A stretch of DNA of 64,000 nucleotides from HLUCCA09 sp965277275 (GCA_965277275.1 CBDICG010000002.1:992001-1056000), one strand, 5' to 3'. Shown: positions 41,256 through 49,818, counted from the stretch's first letter. Notes: generated by a model not told the origin, from the letters alone. Made by a program: numbers and translations.

Positions 41256-42815
41256 TCACCGCTCCTTCAGCTTAACAGCGTTGTTGAACACGTTCATCAC
41301 GGCGGAGATCGACAACGAGATGATCAGGTAGAAGAGCATCAGCAGAAGGATCGCTTCGATCGCGCGTCCGGTCTGGTTGAGCGTGATGCCCCCGAGGGTG
41401 CCGGTGACGTCCATGTAACCCACGGCAATGGCAAGTGAGCTGTTCTTCGTCAGGTTGAGATATTGCGAGATGACCGGTGGAATGATCACCCGGAGCGCTT
41501 GCGGCAAGACCACGAGGCTCATGATTCGGCCGGGGCGAATACCAAGTGACGCGGCAGCCTCGGTCTGGCCGCGCGGGATGGCCTGAATGCCGGCGCGTAC
41601 GTTCTCGGCGATGAAGGCGCCGGTGTAGATCGCCAGCGCAAACCAAAGCGCGATAAGCGAACCGCGGACCTGAACCCCGTCGGAGAAGTTGAACCCGGCG
41701 AGGTACGGGCGGTCGAACTCGAACGGACGCCCCTCGCGGATGGTCGTCGTCAGGGCTTCGGCACCGCTCACGCCCTCGGCTACAGCCGGAGAGACCGTAA
41801 GCACGTTGCATTCGCCGGCCTGAAACGCTTCGATCGCGGCGGCCTCATCGTCTACCCGGCTCGTCCGGATGCGCAGGGCGACACGTTCGTCGATCGGGCC
41901 GCTGACAGCGGCCGCCTGCTGCTTGAGAAGCTGCGACTTTGTCACGACGCTGGTGGTGGACCCGGAGACCATACACATCGCGGCACCGCCTTCGGCCGAG
42001 ACGAACGATTCAAGCGTCTGGCCGCCATTCCCCTCGGGCACGAGCACGGTATTCTGCGCGCCACCGACGGTCATCGAGAAGGCCAGCCATACAAGAACAG
42101 ACGGCCCGAACAGGATCGCCAGCGATGGCCACCCGCGCGGCAAATCCCGTCCGGTATCGAAGAGAAGCTTCGTGGCGTAGCGCCGATAGGCAACCACGCC
42201 CGCGACCGACGCGGCAAAGACAGCCAGAAGCAGCATCCCGCCCGGCCCGGCCACCGGGCCGGGAGCGTAGACACCGCGATTGGTGAACGCCATCGCGTTG
42301 AAGAGCATCGTCTGCTCCGGCTCCGTGCCGCGGAAGGCGTTGGGTGCCGGGAGCGCCGCCGTCATGATGAAGAAGATGATCAGGATCCAGATCAGCACCG
42401 GGACGTTGCGGAACGCCTCGACGTAGATCGACATCAGCCGCGCCACGATCCAGTTGTTGGACAGGCGCAAAACACCGGCAAAGACACCGAGAATCGTCGC
42501 TGTGACACAGCCGAGGAATGCAACGATGAGCGTGTTGAGCACGCCGACCATGGACGCACGCAGGTGCGAATCCTGGTTGTTGTACTCGATCGGGCGCTGG
42601 TTGATGTCGTAGCCCGCAGGCTCACCCAGAAACGAAAAGCTGATGTTCAAGCCCGCATCCTGCAGGTTCGTCATCAAGTTGCTCGTCAGGTAGGCGATAG
42701 CGCCGATGAGCAGCAACAGTGCAATCGCCTGGAAAGTATAGGCCCGATAGCGCGTATCGTTGAGCAGCATCGACAGGCGAAACTGCTCCTCCGGCGGGTC
42801 TGTCATGGTGGCCAT
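41256..42815 (-). CDS. bztB: Amino-acid ABC transporter permease BztB, with SBP-like insert
   Basis: Second membrane subunit of the importer. The 519-residue protein is about 120 residues longer than typical BztB. N-terminal membrane segments (about 28-45, 90-115, 140-155) and the C-terminal permease core with ENVRAGIQAIPRGQTEAAASLG are normal. Residues about 274-362 resemble one lobe of a polar amino-acid binding protein (GAAMCMVSGSTT; AIEAFQAGECNVLT). ATG 42815 was chosen. Its stop is one base from the bztC start. Confidence 0.92.
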   Translation of the reverse strand: MATMTDPPEEQFRLSMLLNDTRYRAYTFQAIALLLLIGAIAYLTSNLMTNLQDAGLNISFSFLGEPAGYDINQRPIEYNNQDSHLRASMVGVLNTLIVAFLGCVTATILGVFAGVLRLSNNWIVARLMSIYVEAFRNVPVLIWILIIFFIMTAALPAPNAFRGTEPEQTMLFNAMAFTNRGVYAPGPVAGPGGMLLLAVFAASVAGVVAYRRYATKLLFDTGRDLPRGWPSLAILFGPSVLVWLAFSMTVGGAQNTVLVPEGNGGQTLESFVSAEGGAAMCMVSGSTTSVVTKSQLLKQQAAAVSGPIDERVALRIRTSRVDDEAAAIEAFQAGECNVLTVSPAVAEGVSGAEALTTTIREGRPFEFDRPYLAGFNFSDGVQVRGSLIALWFALAIYTGAFIAENVRAGIQAIPRGQTEAAASLGIRPGRIMSLVVLPQALRVIIPPVISQYLNLTKNSSLAIAVGYMDVTGTLGGITLNQTGRAIEAILLLMLFYLIISLSISAVMNVFNNAVKLKER

Positions 42816-42903
42816 TGCGCGAAAATCCCGTTGCGGGGCCGCTTTTCCCGGCGAGGTTGCCCCTCGCTCCGCCTGGCCCACCTGTTATCAGATCGTTGCA
42901 TAA

Positions 42904-42934
42904 GAGAAGGGCGCGGGAAGACCGCGCCCTTCTC
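42904..42934 (-). terminator. Intercistronic hairpin between bztA and bztB
   Basis: Thirteen-base perfect stem (42904-42916 with 42922-42934), 5-base loop, 11 bases after the bztA stop. No T-run follows on the minus strand. This type of structure usually stabilises the binding-protein mRNA and attenuates downstream permease expression. Confidence 0.75.
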
Positions 42935-42945
42935 CTGTCAGTCGC

Positions 42946-43962
42946 TTACCGGAACGGCGGCGAGTAGAGCAGACCACCGTCTGTCCACTGGGCGTTCAGG
43001 CCACGTGCGAGGCCGATCGGCGTGTTTTCCCCGATGTTTTTCTCGAAGATCTCGCCGTAGTTGCCCGCAACCTTGAGCGCGCGCACGGCCCAATCGGCAT
43101 CGAGGCCGATCATCTCGCCGAAGTTACCTTCGGTGCCGAGCAGACGGTTGATCTCGGGATTGTTGGTGCCCGAGAGCAGCTCGTCGATGTTGGCGGAGGT
43201 CACGCCAAGCTCTTCGGCAGCAATCAGCGCGTTGAGCGTCCAGCGCGTGATGTCGCCCCACTCGTTGTCACCGTGGCGCACCAGCGGGCCGAGCGGCTCC
43301 TTGGAGATGATCTCAGGCAGGATCACGTGATCGCCCGGGTTCTCGAAGGTGGCGCGCACGGCGGCGAGGCCGGAAGCGTCGGTGGTGTAGCTGTCGCAGG
43401 CGCCCGCGAGGTACTGCTGCTGGGCTTCGGCGGTATTCTCAACCGGCACGGGGTCGTAGCTGATGTTGTTGGAGCGGAAGAAATCCGCAAGGTTCAGCTC
43501 GGTCGTGGTGCCGGTCTGGATGCAGATCGTCGCGCCGTCGAGTTCCTGAGCGGAGCTCACGCCGAGGTCGCGGCGAACGATGAAGCCCTGACCGTCGTAG
43601 TAGTTGATGCCGACAAATTCGAACTTGAGGTCGGTGTCGCGCGAGAACGTCCAGGTGGTGTTCCGTGCGAGCAGGTCGATCTCGCCGGACGCAAGCGCGG
43701 TGAAGCGCGTCTTGCCCGTCAGCGACACGAACTCGATGGCCGACGGATCGTTAAGAACGGCAGCGGCGACAGCACGGCATACCGTCACGTCGAAGCCTTC
43801 CCACTCGCCTTCGGCGTTGGGCGCGGCAAAACCGACGAGGCCGGTGTTCACGCCACAGTTCAGGACTCCGCGTTCTTTTACTTCTTCAAGCGTAGCAGCC
43901 GATGCGGCACCGGCGATCAGAGCCGCGCCCGCAACAGCGCTCATCAGAATGGATTTGTTCAT
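42946..43962 (-). CDS. bztA: Amino-acid ABC transporter, periplasmic binding protein BztA
   Basis: Periplasmic polar amino-acid binding protein, 338 residues, with signal peptide 1-22 (cleavage after AASA). Family motifs: VLNCGVNTGLVGFAAP, FDVTVCRAVAAAVL, LARNTTWTFSRDT, the ATICIQTGTTTE hinge region and YTTDASGLAAVR. It delivers glutamate/glutamine/aspartate/asparagine to BztB-BztC. ATG 43962 is preceded by AGGAAGAGG. It is the first gene of the operon, with about 235 bases of upstream sequence. Confidence 0.94.
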   Translation of the reverse strand: MNKSILMSAVAGAALIAGAASAATLEEVKERGVLNCGVNTGLVGFAAPNAEGEWEGFDVTVCRAVAAAVLNDPSAIEFVSLTGKTRFTALASGEIDLLARNTTWTFSRDTDLKFEFVGINYYDGQGFIVRRDLGVSSAQELDGATICIQTGTTTELNLADFFRSNNISYDPVPVENTAEAQQQYLAGACDSYTTDASGLAAVRATFENPGDHVILPEIISKEPLGPLVRHGDNEWGDITRWTLNALIAAEELGVTSANIDELLSGTNNPEINRLLGTEGNFGEMIGLDADWAVRALKVAGNYGEIFEKNIGENTPIGLARGLNAQWTDGGLLYSPPFR

Positions 43963-44199
43963 TTTTACCTCTTCCTGGTGGTCCGCCCCGCACCTCTGCG
44001 GGCGATTTCTTGCCGGGTATCGTTGCCCGAACGTCATAGGGTGAACCAACGGCTCCCCCCTCAACGCCGCAACATTGGGCAAATTACCGCACTAAGGTCA
44101 AGGCTGGACTAGACCTAAGCAAGCCCTAACCCCAACGCTTTTTGGCAGATTCAGCATGCGCCTCTGGTGTGGGCGCAGGACTGAAGGAGCGCACGGTTT

Positions 44200-44916
44200 T
44201 CAGGCAGCAGTTTGAGAAAGCCGGTGGAATTCCGCCGCATGGAGGAAATCCGCCCGCTTCGAGCGCGCCATCGCCTCTGCCTCGGCATCGTCGCCCCATT
44301 GCGCGATCTGCCAATCTTCATCAATCCGTGACAGCTCCCACAGGCTCTCGGGCCGTCTGGTGCCCGCGACGGCTGCCAACCCGATCACCAGCGATCCGGA
44401 GAGCATGACAAGGTCGTGCAGCGCCGTCAGAGCAAAATCATCGCACAATACGACCTCTGCGCGCAGATTGTTGAGAGCGGCGTCGGCTTGTGCCACGGGC
44501 AAGATGCCGGACGTCGTGCGCAGATCCGCGCCAAGGGCGTCGCGCGCCCACTCCAGCAGCGGATCCCACGCCTCGGACTGCCGGGCCGCAAGCTCGGGCG
44601 GGTCATCGGCGCGATAGCACACAAGATCGGTCGCCCCGTACTCCGCGATGTAGGTCACCACCTCGTCGCGCTGCCGCGCCACCTTGTCGATCGCGGCGTT
44701 GGCGGAGCGGGTCATCGGCATCCGCGCGGGCTGGACAAGCTCGCCCTGCGTCTGCCACTCGGCGGCGACCGCCTCGGCGAGGTCCTTTGTCGGGAGATGC
44801 AGGACGCTGCGTGCGGGCGTACGCACGGTGCGGCCATCGAGAAGCACCGCCCACCCGTCATCGGTGCGCTCGGCCGTGGCATCCTTCCAGAATCGCTTCG
44901 GCGCCCAGTCACTCAT
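44200..44916 (-). CDS. ATP12-type F1-ATPase assembly chaperone
   Basis: A 238-residue ATP12 family protein, which binds the F1 alpha subunit before assembly of ATP synthase. Recognisable segments are KRFWKDATAE, WAVLLDGRTVRTPA, EWQTQGELVQPARMPMTRSANAAID and CYRADDPPELAARQ. Typical of alphaproteobacteria and mitochondria. Its start lies 12 bases after the rluC-family stop, so it closes the rarA-crcB-rluC operon. Confidence 0.93.
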   Translation of the reverse strand: MSDWAPKRFWKDATAERTDDGWAVLLDGRTVRTPARSVLHLPTKDLAEAVAAEWQTQGELVQPARMPMTRSANAAIDKVARQRDEVVTYIAEYGATDLVCYRADDPPELAARQSEAWDPLLEWARDALGADLRTTSGILPVAQADAALNNLRAEVVLCDDFALTALHDLVMLSGSLVIGLAAVAGTRRPESLWELSRIDEDWQIAQWGDDAEAEAMARSKRADFLHAAEFHRLSQTAA

Positions 44917-44928
44917 CTTGCTCTCCTC

Positions 44929-45963
44929 TCAGACGTCTTCGGCGAAAGGGTCCGTCGGGACGTCGGCAGGGCGCCAATCGAACATGTCCCACGTCCGCTC
45001 CATGTGCTCGGGCAGCGGTGCCACGAGGTGCAGGGTGGCCCCCGTCACGGGGTGGTGCAGCGTCAGAGAACGGGCGTGAAGGTGTAGCTTGCGCGACAGG
45101 GCGCCGCCGGTCCCGGCCCCCCAGCCATCGCCAAGGTTCTCCTGGCGCGAGCCACCGTATTTGCCGTCGCCGAGTATGGGGTGGCCGATCTCGGCCATGT
45201 GCGCCCGAAGCTGATGCGTGCGCCCGGTCACCGGCACCAGCGCGACCCACGAAAGGCGCCCGCCTGCCGCTTCGAGCACGGCGTAGTCGGTCGTGGCGTG
45301 CTTTGCCCCCAGTGTCTTCTCGACGGCACCGGGATGGACGCACAGCATCTTCTCCCGATCCCCGCCCGCCTTGACGAGGCCGAAGCGGACCGTCCCCATC
45401 TGCGGGCTCGGCACTCCGCCGGTGGCCGCCCAGTAGATCTTGCGCGTGTCGCGCGCGCGAAACGCCTTCGTGAGCGCCGCTGCCGAAGCCCGCGAACGCG
45501 CCAGCAGCAGGATCCCGGACGTATCCTTGTCGAGCCGGTGGACGAGGCGCGGCTTTTCCTCCGCTCCGAACCGGAGCGCCTCTGACAATCCGTCAACATG
45601 GCGCCCGCCCTGCCCCGAGCCGCCCTGGCTCGGCAGCCCGGCGGGCTTGTTGAGCGCGATCAAGTGGTCATCGCGGTAGATCACGGCAGCCCGCATCATC
45701 GCCACGTCCGCGTCAGAGATCCCGTCGCGCGCGGGCCGCTCCTGCTCCGGCGCCGCATCGGGCAAGGGTGGAACGCGCACCGCCTGCCCCTCCAGCACAC
45801 GGGTCGCCGGCTTCACACGCCCACCATCGACACGGATCTCGCCCTTGCGGCACATCTTCTCGATCCGCCCCTGGGACACATGCGGAAACCTGCGCCGGAA
45901 CCATCTGTCCAGCCGTTGATCCCCTTCCCCGGCGGAGACATGCAGCGTTTGGACCCCGCTCAT
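44929..45963 (-). CDS. rluC: RluA-family 23S rRNA pseudouridine synthase (RluC-like)
   Basis: Isomerises specific uridines in 23S rRNA. The 344-residue protein has an N-terminal S4 domain (about 17-65, RLDRWFRRRFPHVSQGRIEKM) and the RluA catalytic domain with HRLDKDTSG (142-150, catalytic Asp145) and GRTHQLRAHMAEIGHPILGD. RluC versus RluD cannot be settled from the sequence alone. Its ATG overlaps the crcB stop by four bases. Confidence 0.9.
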   Translation of the reverse strand: MSGVQTLHVSAGEGDQRLDRWFRRRFPHVSQGRIEKMCRKGEIRVDGGRVKPATRVLEGQAVRVPPLPDAAPEQERPARDGISDADVAMMRAAVIYRDDHLIALNKPAGLPSQGGSGQGGRHVDGLSEALRFGAEEKPRLVHRLDKDTSGILLLARSRASAAALTKAFRARDTRKIYWAATGGVPSPQMGTVRFGLVKAGGDREKMLCVHPGAVEKTLGAKHATTDYAVLEAAGGRLSWVALVPVTGRTHQLRAHMAEIGHPILGDGKYGGSRQENLGDGWGAGTGGALSRKLHLHARSLTLHHPVTGATLHLVAPLPEHMERTWDMFDWRPADVPTDPFAEDV

Positions 45964-46340
45964 GCGAAGATCCCCCGCGCGAGCGCCAACCCGGCAAAAA
46001 GCCCGGCAATCGAGAGCACGACGGAGGCCACGACATAGAGCGCCGCGAACTTGATCTCGCCGCGTTCGTAGAGCGCGACGGTCTCAAGCGAAAACGCCGA
46101 GAACGTCGTGAACCCGCCGAGCAGGCCCGTCATTACGAGTGGCGACAGATGGGTAAGGCCCTTCTGCGCCGCGGCCACGACAAACACCCCCATCAGGAAC
46201 GAGCCAACGACATTGGCGGTCAGAATAGCCACGGGAATGGGGAGGTGATCGGCGTGGCGCGTGATGGTCAGCCCGAACGCGTAGCGCGCGGACGCCCCGA
46301 TCGCTCCCCCGATCGCAACCTGAATGAATGAGCCCAACAT
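45960..46340 (-). CDS. crcB: Fluoride ion channel CrcB/Fluc
   Basis: A 126-residue four-helix membrane protein that exports fluoride. Family motifs: GGAIGASARYAFG near the N-terminus, NVVGSFLMG, and GGFTTFSAFSLE. It lies 15 bases after rarA and overlaps rluC (ATGA). No fluoride riboswitch was recognised upstream, since it is internal to the operon. Confidence 0.93.
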   Translation of the reverse strand: MLGSFIQVAIGGAIGASARYAFGLTITRHADHLPIPVAILTANVVGSFLMGVFVVAAAQKGLTHLSPLVMTGLLGGFTTFSAFSLETVALYERGEIKFAALYVVASVVLSIAGLFAGLALARGIFA

Positions 46341-46355
46341 GCGGCGCCCCTTCGC

Positions 46356-47708
46356 TCAGTCCTGCCCGTCTGTCAACGGCTGCTGGCGCCGCGCACGCAG
46401 CTTCTCGAAGTACTCGGTGCGCTTCTTCAGATCGCGCTCGAAGCCGCGATCCACGGGCGCGTAGAGCACCGGGCGCGGCACACCTTCCGGAAAATAGTTC
46501 TGCCCCGAGAAGCCATCTTCGGCGTCGTGATCGTAGGCATAGCCTGCGCCGTAGCCTTCGTCCTTCATCAGCCGGGTAGGGGCGTTCAGTATGTGCTTGG
46601 GCGGCGGTTCGGAGCCTGTCTTGCCCGCCAACGCCATCGCCGCCTTGTACGCCGCATAGCCCGCGTTCGATTTCGGTGCGAGGGCGAGATAGGTCACGGC
46701 TTGCGCCAGCGCCAGCTCCCCTTCCGGCGAGCCAAGCCGCTCGTAGGTCTGCCAGGCATCTAGGCAAACGCCCTGCGCTTGCGGATCCGCCAGGCCGATA
46801 TCCTCGACAGCCATCCGTGTGATGCGCCGCGCAAGGTAACGCGGATCCTCGCCGCCCTTGAGCATTCGCGCCAGCCAATAGAGTGCTGCATCGGCATCCG
46901 ATCCGCGCACGGACTTGTGCAGGGCGGAAATGAGATTGTAGTGCGCGTCGCCCGACTTGTCGTACTGCGCGGCGCGGGTGCTGAGCCGCGCGCCAAGCGC
47001 CGCTGCATCGAGAGGTGTGTCATTGCGCCATGTCACGACCTGCTCGACAAGATTGAGCAGCGCGCGCCCATCACCGTCGGCCATGTCGATCAGCGCGGTC
47101 CTTGCCTCCGGCGTGAGGGGCAACGTCTGCCCGGTCTCGCTTTCGGCTCGGGAAAGCAGCGCGGCGAGTGCTTCGGTATCCAGCCGGTGGAGGACCAGTA
47201 CCTGCGCCCGCGACAGGATGGCGGCGTTCAGCTCGAAAGACGGATTCTCTGTCGTCGCGCCAACCAGCACGATCGTTCCATCCTCCATATGCGGCAGGAA
47301 GCCATCCTGCTGCGCCTTGTTGAAGCGGTGGATCTCATCCACGAAAAGAAGCGTACCCTGCCCGTTCTGGCGCCGCAGCTTGGCGGCCTCGAACACGCGG
47401 CGCAGATCCGGCACACCCGAGAAGATCGCGCTGATCTGCACGAAAGTCAGGTCCGTTTCTTCCGCGAGCAGTCGGGCAATGGTCGTCTTGCCGACCCCGG
47501 GCGGCCCCCAAAGGATCAGGGACGACAAAGCGCCCGATGCCAGCATGCCGCCCAGCGGCCCAGACGCATCCAGAAGGTGATCCTGCCCGATAACATCCGC
47601 AAGCCTCGCCGGTCGCAGCCGGTCCGCAAGCGGCCGAGGCGCGGCTGCCGCCGTGTCGGACGAAGCCGGTGCGGGCTCTGACGAGGACGTATCGAATAGA
47701 TCGGCCAT
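46356..47708 (-). CDS. rarA: Replication-associated recombination protein RarA (MgsA)
   Basis: AAA+ ATPase related to clamp loaders that acts at stalled replication forks. The 450-residue protein has Walker A GPPGVGKT (68-75), Walker B LLFVDEIHRF, sensor GATTENPSFEL, and the C-terminal tetramerisation region (GSDADAALYWLARML, ILNAPTRLMKDEGYG). First gene of the rarA-crcB-rluC-ATP12 operon. Confidence 0.95.
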   Translation of the reverse strand: MADLFDTSSSEPAPASSDTAAAAPRPLADRLRPARLADVIGQDHLLDASGPLGGMLASGALSSLILWGPPGVGKTTIARLLAEETDLTFVQISAIFSGVPDLRRVFEAAKLRRQNGQGTLLFVDEIHRFNKAQQDGFLPHMEDGTIVLVGATTENPSFELNAAILSRAQVLVLHRLDTEALAALLSRAESETGQTLPLTPEARTALIDMADGDGRALLNLVEQVVTWRNDTPLDAAALGARLSTRAAQYDKSGDAHYNLISALHKSVRGSDADAALYWLARMLKGGEDPRYLARRITRMAVEDIGLADPQAQGVCLDAWQTYERLGSPEGELALAQAVTYLALAPKSNAGYAAYKAAMALAGKTGSEPPPKHILNAPTRLMKDEGYGAGYAYDHDAEDGFSGQNYFPEGVPRPVLYAPVDRGFERDLKKRTEYFEKLRARRQQPLTDGQD

Positions 47709-47749
47709 GCGTGCACTCTATGGCGGACAGCCCGCTGGAGAAAGCGCGT

Positions 47750-47780
47750 CGGGCCGCCCACCCCCAGGTAGGGCGGCCCG
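47750..47780 (-). terminator. Hairpin after luxI
   Basis: A 10-base perfect stem (47750-47759 CGGGCCGCCC on the plus strand, 47771-47780 GGGCGGCCCG) with an 11-base loop, between the luxI stop and the rarA start. No T-run follows on the minus strand. Confidence 0.6.
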
Positions 47781-47812
47781 CGCAATACGCGTATCTTTTC
47801 CCCTTGCGTGGC

Positions 47813-48403
47813 CTAGTGCAGCTTTGCCGTGAGGTCGATGCAGACGCACTGGTTATCGATCCCCCCGATATCCATCACACGGCCCGCCGCGGCCGCATTG
47901 ATGCCGCAGCGCGGGGCCCAGCGCGGCCAGTTGGCCGGGATCAGGCCCAGCAACTGGGTCGCACCGAGATTTCGCGCCGCGACGCTCATCTCGTGCATCA
48001 GGCTCAGATGAACGCGTCGCCGCATATTGGCCGGGGTCGCCGAACTGACGAACACCCGGCTGCTCTCCCAGATGTGTTCGCCCACAGGCGCTTCGCCATA
48101 GAGCAGATCGGTCGGGATCGACTCCAGGAGCCCGCGCTGTGCGTCACGGATCATGTACGTATAGATCCCGCACCGCGCCGTTGTCGGTGTCAGCCGGATC
48201 CCGGCGAGGATTGTCCCCGCCGTATCGTGGACTGCGACCCAACGTGACGCCGGTGTGTCGTATTGATCATACTCCATGCCGAGGGCTTCGGGCAGATCCC
48301 ACTTGTTCTTCTCGATGAAGGACTGCTTCCGCGCGCGGAGCAGATTTGCGAACAGTTCCCCGTGGTTGTGGATGTTCTCAAAAGACAAAGTGGTCGTTTG
48401 CAT
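47813..48403 (-). CDS. LuxI-family acyl-homoserine lactone synthase
   Basis: Makes N-acyl-homoserine lactone from S-adenosylmethionine and acyl-ACP. The 196-residue protein has all the usual invariant residues: Arg25 and Phe29 (RARKQSF), Trp35 (KNKWDLP), Asp46 and Asp49 (EYDQYDTP), Arg70 (AGIRLTPT), and Glu113/Arg116 (WESSRVFV). CAGGAGAG lies just before the ATG. It stands downstream of a luxR gene with a 70-base gap; the acyl-chain length made cannot be predicted. Confidence 0.93.
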   Translation of the reverse strand: MQTTTLSFENIHNHGELFANLLRARKQSFIEKNKWDLPEALGMEYDQYDTPASRWVAVHDTAGTILAGIRLTPTTARCGIYTYMIRDAQRGLLESIPTDLLYGEAPVGEHIWESSRVFVSSATPANMRRRVHLSLMHEMSVAARNLGATQLLGLIPANWPRWAPRCGINAAAAGRVMDIGGIDNQCVCIDLTAKLH

Positions 48404-48419
48404 GGATACTCTCCTGCTT

Positions 48420-48443
48420 GCTTGGTGGTGGTAGAAACCAAGC
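48420..48443 (-). promoter_or_regulatory. 24-bp dyad upstream of luxI
   Basis: GCTTGGT (48420-48426) and ACCAAGC (48437-48443) are perfect inverted 7-mers with a 10-base centre, 17-40 bases before the luxI ATG. Size and position suggest a LuxR-type operator or a leader hairpin, but the sequence is not the classical lux box. Confidence 0.4.
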
Positions 48444-48473
48444 CCTGCGTGAGAGCAGTCAGAGGATGTTCAC

Positions 48474-49085
48474 CTATATCAAACGGTACTCTTGTGCGCG
48501 CTGGAGCGCTTCCGCCGTCGTTCGCGCCATCAGGCGTTCACGAGCAGACGTCAGTCGCGCTTTCAGGGCGCTTTCCGATATCCCGAGCTTAGCCGCAGCG
48601 GCCGCGTGACGATCCCCTGCTGCAATCAAGCGCAAGGCATCCTTTTGGGCCTGGGTTAAGCTCTCGGGTGGTTCGGTAATCGCATGCAAGTGGTGCACGC
48701 GGCGCTGCAGCTCGTCGATCTCGTCATCGGAAAACTCTCGATCCGCCCGGGCAAAGCCACAGATTGATCGTGACGCAATCGGACCGCAGGCAATACAGGC
48801 GCCGAATGGCATGCCGTACTGGGCCGCTTCCTCTAAAATACCGAACGTGTCGGGGATGCCGATCTCGGACCAGCGCGTTTTCCCCTCTTGCGTAAACCCC
48901 CAGGCAACCATTGGGTCGCGCAGCTGATAGGCCTGCGCGGTATAGTGGTCGATCCAGTCTTGCTGATATGTCTGGAACTTCACGAGCGGGGCAGCGAACC
49001 GTATGTGCAGCGCGAGTAGATAGCCGGAAGGGGCCAGTTTGCCTAGCTCGCCCAGTTCATGCTCAATTGAAGTTCGTGGTGACAT
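48474..49085 (-). CDS. LuxR-family autoinducer-binding regulator, short
   Basis: A 203-residue quorum-sensing regulator, shorter than the typical 240. The autoinducer-binding domain (about 20-140) keeps the key residues Trp44, Tyr48, Asp57, Pro58 and Trp72. The C-terminal HTH (142-198, LTQAQKDALRLIAAG...LGISESALKARL) is recognisable though divergent from the usual LTxRE start. Adjacent luxI indicates it is the cognate receptor. A promoter at 49091-49119 ends so close to the ATG that the mRNA may be leaderless. Confidence 0.88.
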   Translation of the reverse strand: MSPRTSIEHELGELGKLAPSGYLLALHIRFAAPLVKFQTYQQDWIDHYTAQAYQLRDPMVAWGFTQEGKTRWSEIGIPDTFGILEEAAQYGMPFGACIACGPIASRSICGFARADREFSDDEIDELQRRVHHLHAITEPPESLTQAQKDALRLIAAGDRHAAAAAKLGISESALKARLTSARERLMARTTAEALQRAQEYRLI

Positions 49086-49090
49086 AACTT

Positions 49091-49119
49091 TTTAGACAAG
49101 CTGGCGGTGGAAGGGTCAA
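49091..49119 (-). promoter_or_regulatory. luxR promoter
   Basis: On the minus strand TTGACC (49119-49114) and TCTAAA (49096-49091) are 17 bases apart. The expected start of transcription, about 7 bases after the -10, coincides with the luxR ATG at 49085. Confidence 0.6.
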
Positions 49120-49343
49120 CCTTAAATTGTTTCCGATCTCGCAGCTAAACCATAGCGCGCATCAGGCCCACGATCGGGTAGCCCCCAGTGTGCACAACGC
49201 AGGAGTATGAGCAACGTGCGAAACGGGCATACCACAAGTTTCATTACCATTACGTGCGGATATGCATCACCAATAGAGGCGCCATTGATCACCGAGGGGG
49301 ACCGAGCACTCATATCACTTGCCCCGCGCCAAGGCCTCAACTG

Positions 49344-49366
49344 AAAAAGGGGCGCCGATGCGCCCC
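49344..49366 (-). terminator. Intrinsic terminator of the alpha/spc ribosomal operon
   Basis: On the minus strand GGGGCGC-ATCG-GCGCCCC (49366-49349) is followed by TTTTT (49348-49344), about 33 bases after the rplQ stop. A textbook rho-independent terminator. Confidence 0.9.
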
Positions 49367-49398
49367 CTCCCAACTGACTCGGCGCAACCTGCGCCGCG

Positions 49399-49818
49399 CT
49401 ATGCGTCCTCGGATTCTTCCGCCTCGGCGCGCGCGCGATCCGCGGCGCCTTTGGCAGCCGGGTCGCGGTCGACCAGTTCGACGATGGCCATGGGCGCCAT
49501 GTCGCCGTAGCGAAAGCCCGCCTTCAGAACGCGGACATATCCGCCGGGGCGCTCCGCGTAGCGCGGGCCCAGCACGTCGAAGAGCTTGGCAACATGATCG
49601 TCTTGCTTGAGGCGAGACGCCGCAAGACGACGAGCATGCAGGTCACCCTTCTTGCCGAGCGTGATGAGCTTGTCCACGACACGACGCAATTCCTTCGCCT
49701 TCGGCAGGGTCGTCTTTATCTGTTCGTGTTCGATCAGGCTGCCTGCCATGTTGGCGAAGAGCGCCTTGCGGTGCTCGTGCGTTCTGTTGAGGCGGCGGTA
49801 TCCGCGAGCGTGACGCAT
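49399..49818 (-). CDS. rplQ: 50S ribosomal protein L17
   Basis: A 139-residue L17: MRHARGYRRLNRTHEHRKALFANM start region (residues 1-24) and LITLGKKGDLHARRLAASRL are diagnostic. A charged Ala/Glu tail extends the C-terminus. Last gene of the ribosomal cluster; a 154-base gap with a perfect palindrome separates it from rpoA. Confidence 0.97.
   Translation of the reverse strand: MRHARGYRRLNRTHEHRKALFANMAGSLIEHEQIKTTLPKAKELRRVVDKLITLGKKGDLHARRLAASRLKQDDHVAKLFDVLGPRYAERPGGYVRVLKAGFRYGDMAPMAIVELVDRDPAAKGAADRARAEAEESEDA

Larger units (their letters stand above)
49086..49398. other. Gene-free stretch between luxR and rplQ
   Basis: About 310 bases on the border of the ribosomal cluster. It contains the luxR promoter (49091-49119) and the rplQ terminator (49344-49366). 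A short minus-strand open frame in between has no ribosome site or recognisable motif and is not called. Confidence 0.6.

Noticed and set aside
48445..48458. CTGC-N6-GCAG dyad as a classical lux box
   Set aside because: Arms are only four bases and the spacing does not match the usual 20-bp lux box; kept only as part of a weak finding.
49122..49373. 83-codon minus-strand open frame upstream of luxR
   Set aside because: It overlaps the rplQ terminator and the luxR promoter and has no ribosome site or family resemblance.
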